NCBI GenBank assembly: GCA_050872545.1
Contig: JBNMHA010000098.1
Span: 1-8,781 of the forward strand
Reading direction: 5' to 3'
Length of the DNA stretch: 8,781 nt
Source: RGIG8597 sp050872545
GTDB taxonomy: Bacteria > Spirochaetota > GWE2-31-10
The position numbers were made by a program, and so were the translations under genes. The notes beneath the pieces are model-generated. The model worked only from the letters and a program-made list of their open reading frames with translations. It did no database searches and was not told the DNA's origin. Of the stretch, positions 6,609 to 8,781 are shown piece by piece; the stretch's first letter is position 1; each line of letters starts with the position of its first letter.

Positions 6609-7664
6609 TTATATCAATTCCGGATTAAATGTAATTTTTTGACCGTTTTTAATTGTTATGAAATCGCCACTATTGCGCAGAAGTTCATTTGTGACAGCTT
6701 GTAGTTTAGACTGATATTTTTCAAAGTTTTGATTGTAACGTTTTATGCGTTCATCGTGTATTTGACATTCTTTTTGGATTCTTTCTATTCGCTCTTCATC
6801 TCTGAAAAGTTTCCATTTATTTTTTTCTTTTTGCATTTCGTTGTGAAGCGTATTTGATGAAGACGATATAGAATCTATTTTTTCTTGTAAAGCTTCTTTT
6901 ATTACTTGAATTTGTCTGCCATATTCGTGATACAAACCTAAAAAGAACGGAATATGCATATTCGGATCAGCTTCACCACGATAATCGTTATCACTTATAT
7001 TTTTTCCCAATGTTGTTGCAGTGATATACACATTTTCTGTTTTTTCACCAAAAACACTACTAAAACATTTAGCAACTAACATCATAATTTCATTGTCATC
7101 TTTTATATAGCTGCGGCATAAATCAATTTTTGTGATTACGAAAATTATAGGTGGAAGTATATGATTATGCTTATTAGCAAAGTAAGTAATGAACGGATTT
7201 ATTTTTGAAGAGCAATACCAAGCTGTTTTTTTCTTTTTTTCATCAAAATCATGGTAACATAATTTTTTACCATCTATAAAAATATATAATGCCGTTGACT
7301 CTTCTATAGATTTAGTTAAGTCGTTGTAAACGTCGGAATTTTCTCCTTTGTCATGTAGTATTCCGCCGCCGTAATCAAGCCAACTTACTTCAATAATCGG
7401 ATTGTTTTGAAAATACAAAGTGAATCTATAATCTGTACATTCATTGAGTGATGTTCCGCTTGGAAATCGATCCATTCCCTTTTTCTCATCGCCTAGATAA
7501 TCCATTTTGTCTTCTAGTTCTCTGGTAATATCATTTTCTGCAGTGATGGTGAATTTTTCTACCCCCATTGACATTTGTGCATATAATCCGAGTACATAGC
7601 AGGATTTTCCACTGCCTGAAAGTCCTAGTGCCGTAAATTTTGTTAATTCAGTGTCTTGGGCCAT
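6609..7664 (-). CDS. P-loop GTPase with coiled-coil tail (TRAFAC-like), first gene of the operon
   Basis: The 351-residue product has the signatures of a GTPase: P-loop GLSGSGKS (14-21), a switch I-like FPSGTS (67-72), a Walker B/switch II segment WLDYGGG (95-101) in place of the usual DxxG, the base-specificity motif TKID (178-181), and a G5-like TATT (215-218). A polar coiled coil (about 250-330) follows. The overall pattern recalls uncharacterised bacterial TRAFAC-type GTPase domains, including those described in conflict systems, but I cannot assign a Pfam family without a search. ATG 7664 is preceded by GAGGG (7676-7672). As first gene, with four helical or membrane proteins behind it, it is probably the nucleotide-driven switch of the complex. 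No membrane span is present. Confidence 0.88.
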   Translation of the reverse strand: MAQDTELTKFTALGLSGSGKSCYVLGLYAQMSMGVEKFTITAENDITRELEDKMDYLGDEKKGMDRFPSGTSLNECTDYRFTLYFQNNPIIEVSWLDYGGGILHDKGENSDVYNDLTKSIEESTALYIFIDGKKLCYHDFDEKKKKTAWYCSSKINPFITYFANKHNHILPPIIFVITKIDLCRSYIKDDNEIMMLVAKCFSSVFGEKTENVYITATTLGKNISDNDYRGEADPNMHIPFFLGLYHEYGRQIQVIKEALQEKIDSISSSSNTLHNEMQKEKNKWKLFRDEERIERIQKECQIHDERIKRYNQNFEKYQSKLQAVTNELLRNSGDFITIKNGQKITFNPELI

Positions 7665-7733
7665 ATTTTTTCCCTCATTTCCTCTTGCAATTTGCTAGAT
7701 TTAGAATTTTCTGTCGTAATAAAATTAAGATAA

Positions 7734-7761
7734 CTTGTAAAAAAAAAAAAAAAACTGTCAA
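7734..7761 (-). promoter_or_regulatory. Probable sigma-70 promoter of the GTPase operon with homopolymer spacer
   Basis: On the minus strand a perfect -35 TTGACA (7761-7756) is followed by G, fifteen T, and TACAAG (7739-7734) as a -10-like hexamer matching TATAAT at four of six positions. The spacer is 16 nt, one short of optimum. The predicted leader to the GTPase start at 7664 is about 60 nt. No better promoter was seen in the leader. Confidence 0.6.
7739..7754. repeat. Homopolymer (A:T)16
   Basis: Sixteen consecutive A on the plus strand, lying between the -35 and the -10-like element of the GTPase operon promoter. A tract this long is prone to slipped-strand mispairing, and also to sequencing length error. 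Confidence 0.95.
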
Positions 7762-7776
7762 GATTTTAGTTATATA

Positions 7777-7878
7777 TTAACTTGATTTCGCTTGCTTGCA
7801 GATGTTTGCTTTTTCCTCCTTGTCGACATTCTGCACCGGCGGAATCGCTTTTTTGTTAAAACTGAGGTACTTTATCAT
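7777..7878 (-). CDS. Possible small ORF, 33 residues, upstream of the GTPase operon
   Basis: ATG at 7878 to TAA at 7779-7777 encodes a 33-residue basic, soluble-looking peptide beginning MIKYLSFNKKAIPPVQNVD and ending KQAKSS. Two in-frame stops lie just upstream, so it is not extended. Only a weak AGGG precedes the ATG. It ends 15 bp upstream of the promoter -35 and is in the same orientation as the operon. It could be a small protein, the remnant of a broken gene, or chance; a strong AAGGAGG within it (7821-7815) has no start codon at usable distance. Confidence 0.25.
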   Translation of the reverse strand: MIKYLSFNKKAIPPVQNVDKEEKANICKQAKSS

Positions 7879-7947
7879 ATCGCCCTATCAAATCTCGATA
7901 GAGTAAGAAAAATTTTTTGCTTAACAAAGTGGGGTTATTAGATGTTA
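7879..7947. other. Non-coding stretch between the small ORF and the repeat field
   Basis: AT-rich sequence with a small inverted repeat, CTATC (7885-7889) and GATAG (7897-7901), around a 7-nt loop. It could be an operator or a weak hairpin. I see no gene or convincing promoter. Confidence 0.3.
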
Positions 7948-8350
7948 CAACCTTGCGGTTGGATGAAGACATTTTGTCTGCCGACGGCAGACGGCGTAAC
8001 TAAAGCTGGGCTTTATGGCATTAAGCTTACGTTTGGTAAAGACGCACTGCCGACAAGTCAGCGATAAGGCTGAATTTTAAGGCAAGGTGCCAAAGCCTGA
8101 CGGTTCACAAAAGGTATTTTGCCTGCCGACGGCAGGCGAGGTGATGCAACTTTGGTTAAGGTTTTTAACATTTGTGCTTCAATCTACAATTCGCCGTGCA
8201 AGCCGGCAGCAAAGTTTCGTTTTAAGTTAAAACGTAGTAAAGAGTTAGGAAAGGGGAAACGGCTCTTTCAGCATGCCGCAGTTTTCCCTTTCCTAGGACC
8301 TATCCCTTTCTTGGCAAGCTAAAAATTGGGCTATGCTGGTTTATAACGTT
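7948..8350. repeat. Modular hairpin-rich repeat, copy 2 (variant stems)
   Basis: Same linker order as copy 1, but with different palindromes: CAACC-TTGC-GGTTG (7948-7961), GTCTGCC-GAC-GGCAGAC (7976-7992), GGCA-AGG-TGCC (8081-8091), GCCTGCC-GAC-GGCAGGC (8121-8137), GCCG-TGCAAGC-CGGC (8193-8207), and a long terminal hairpin at 8246-8295. After the 8121-8137 hairpin comes GAGGTGATGCAACTTTGGTT, close to the linkers at 3374 and 8589. Open frames here reflect repeat sequence and are not called as genes. Confidence 0.75.
8246..8295. repeat. Variant terminal hairpin of repeat copy 2
   Basis: TAGGAAAGGGGAAAC (8246-8260) pairs with GTTTTCCCTTTCCTA (8281-8295): 15 positions, one a G-T. The loop is 20 nt. 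It occupies the slot taken by the AGAAACTTTTC hairpin in the other two copies, after the same AAAGAGTTA/AACGAGTTA lead-in, but its stem sequence is unrelated. Confidence 0.8.
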
Positions 8351-8354
8351 ATTT

Positions 8355-8565
8355 GCAGCCGTTGGCTGCGTTGGAATGTTACTTTACTTCAAAGTGCGTT
8401 GGGCTTGCGCTTGGCAAGGACACACTGCCGAACAAGTCGGCAATAAGACTAAATTTTTAGGCAAAGTGCCTAAGCCTAACGGTTGTTCAAATGGCAATTT
8501 GCAGCCGTTGGCTGCGTCAAGTGCTACTTTACTTCAAAGTGCGTCGAGCTTGCACTGGTTCAAGT
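8355..8565. repeat. Modular hairpin-rich repeat, copy 3, upstream half
   Basis: Two units begin with the identical palindrome GCAGCC-GTT-GGCTGC (8355-8369 and 8501-8515), each followed after 10-11 nt by ACTTTACTTCAAAGTGCGT (8381-8399 and 8526-8544), giving a direct repeat offset by about 145 bp. Between them lie TGCCGA-ACAAG-TCGGCA (8426-8442) and TTAGGCA-AAG-TGCCTAA (8457-8473). It runs straight into the right long direct repeat. No gene is seen. Confidence 0.75.
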
Positions 8566-8781
8566 GGCAATTTGCCGATTTCATCGGCGAGGTAATACGA
8601 CTTTGGTTAAAGTTTTGAACATTGGTAATTCAATCTGCATTTTGCGGAACAAGTCCGCAGCTAAGTTTCGTTTTAGGCTTAAAACGTGGTAAACGAGTTA
8701 GAAACTTTTCTTTTTTTTCGCAATCAAAAAAAGAAAAGTTTCTATAACTTCAAAAGAAAAAAAACATGCTCATTGCGGTAG
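8566..8781 (+). repeat. Long direct repeat flanking the GTPase operon, right copy
   Basis: Partner of 3351-3565, in the same orientation. It includes GCCGAT-TTC-ATCGGC (8574-8588), GCGGA-ACAAG-TCCGC (8644-8658) and the AT hairpin at 8700-8743. It reaches the window edge, so the true right end is unknown. Confidence 0.9.
8700..8743. repeat. Perfect 18-bp AT-rich hairpin, right copy
   Basis: Arms 8700-8717 and 8726-8743 with loop TCGCAATC, identical to 3484-3527. Confidence 0.85.

Noticed and set aside
8119..8692. Overlapping plus-strand ORFs of 67-80 codons in the right repeat field
   Set aside because: All lie within palindromic repeat sequence, share short peptides only because the DNA is repeated, and lack ribosome sites.
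8457..8781. Integron attC-like sites (GCCTAAC near 8474, GTTAG near 8697)
   Set aside because: Variable-stem hairpins prompted the idea, but the boxes do not satisfy the paired RYYYAAC/GTTRRRY rule at a normal spacing, and no integrase is in the window.

Overview
This 8.8 kb window joins a housekeeping block to an accessory island. The DNA is AT-rich, the Shine-Dalgarno sites are near-uniform AAGGAG, and hairpin-rich repeats fill the gaps between genes. Together with the character of the FabF/FabG/HadAB/TrpS proteins this suggests a low-GC host-associated spirochaete, most likely Treponema. That assignment is inferred from recalled protein and repeat style, not from a search.

Positions 1-3207 (+ strand) are core metabolism: the 3' end of fabF, then fabG, then two small hot-dog-fold genes resembling the HadA/HadB 3-hydroxyacyl-ACP dehydratase pair. 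Together they would supply the condensation, keto-reduction and dehydration steps of type II fatty acid elongation. Spacing is tight (13 nt, 15 nt, and an ATGA overlap), so they form one operon, closed by a good intrinsic terminator at 2091-2121. trpS follows as a separate unit.

Positions 3208-3770 hold no credible gene. They contain short palindromes in shared linker sequence, a perfect 18-bp AT-rich hairpin, and three copies of a hairpin unit with TGTCATT...AATCT ends.

Positions 7664-3771 (- strand) are a five-gene operon I do not recognise as a named system. In transcription order it encodes a P-loop GTPase with a coiled-coil tail, a single-pass membrane protein with an internal 21-residue duplication, two small helical proteins, and a coiled-coil protein with an amphipathic N-terminus. 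Junctions are 20 nt, a 1-nt TAATG overlap, 2 nt and 27 nt, which argues for one transcript and a stoichiometric complex. A plausible reading is a GTPase-switched, membrane-associated machine, perhaps for defence or conflict, but no toxin or nuclease domain is visible. Its likely promoter has a consensus -35 (TTGACA) separated from a -10-like hexamer by an uninterrupted run of 16 T. Slippage there would alter spacer length, so expression may be phase-variable.

Positions 7665-8781 are the operon leader, a possible 33-codon ORF, and a second repeat field. A repeat of about 215 bp occurs in direct orientation on both sides of the operon (3351-3565 and 8566-8781), and 100 of the last 101 positions are identical. 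Recombination between the copies would delete the whole GTPase operon. Across repeat copies several hairpin stems differ in sequence but stay self-complementary, which suggests the folded form is what is maintained.
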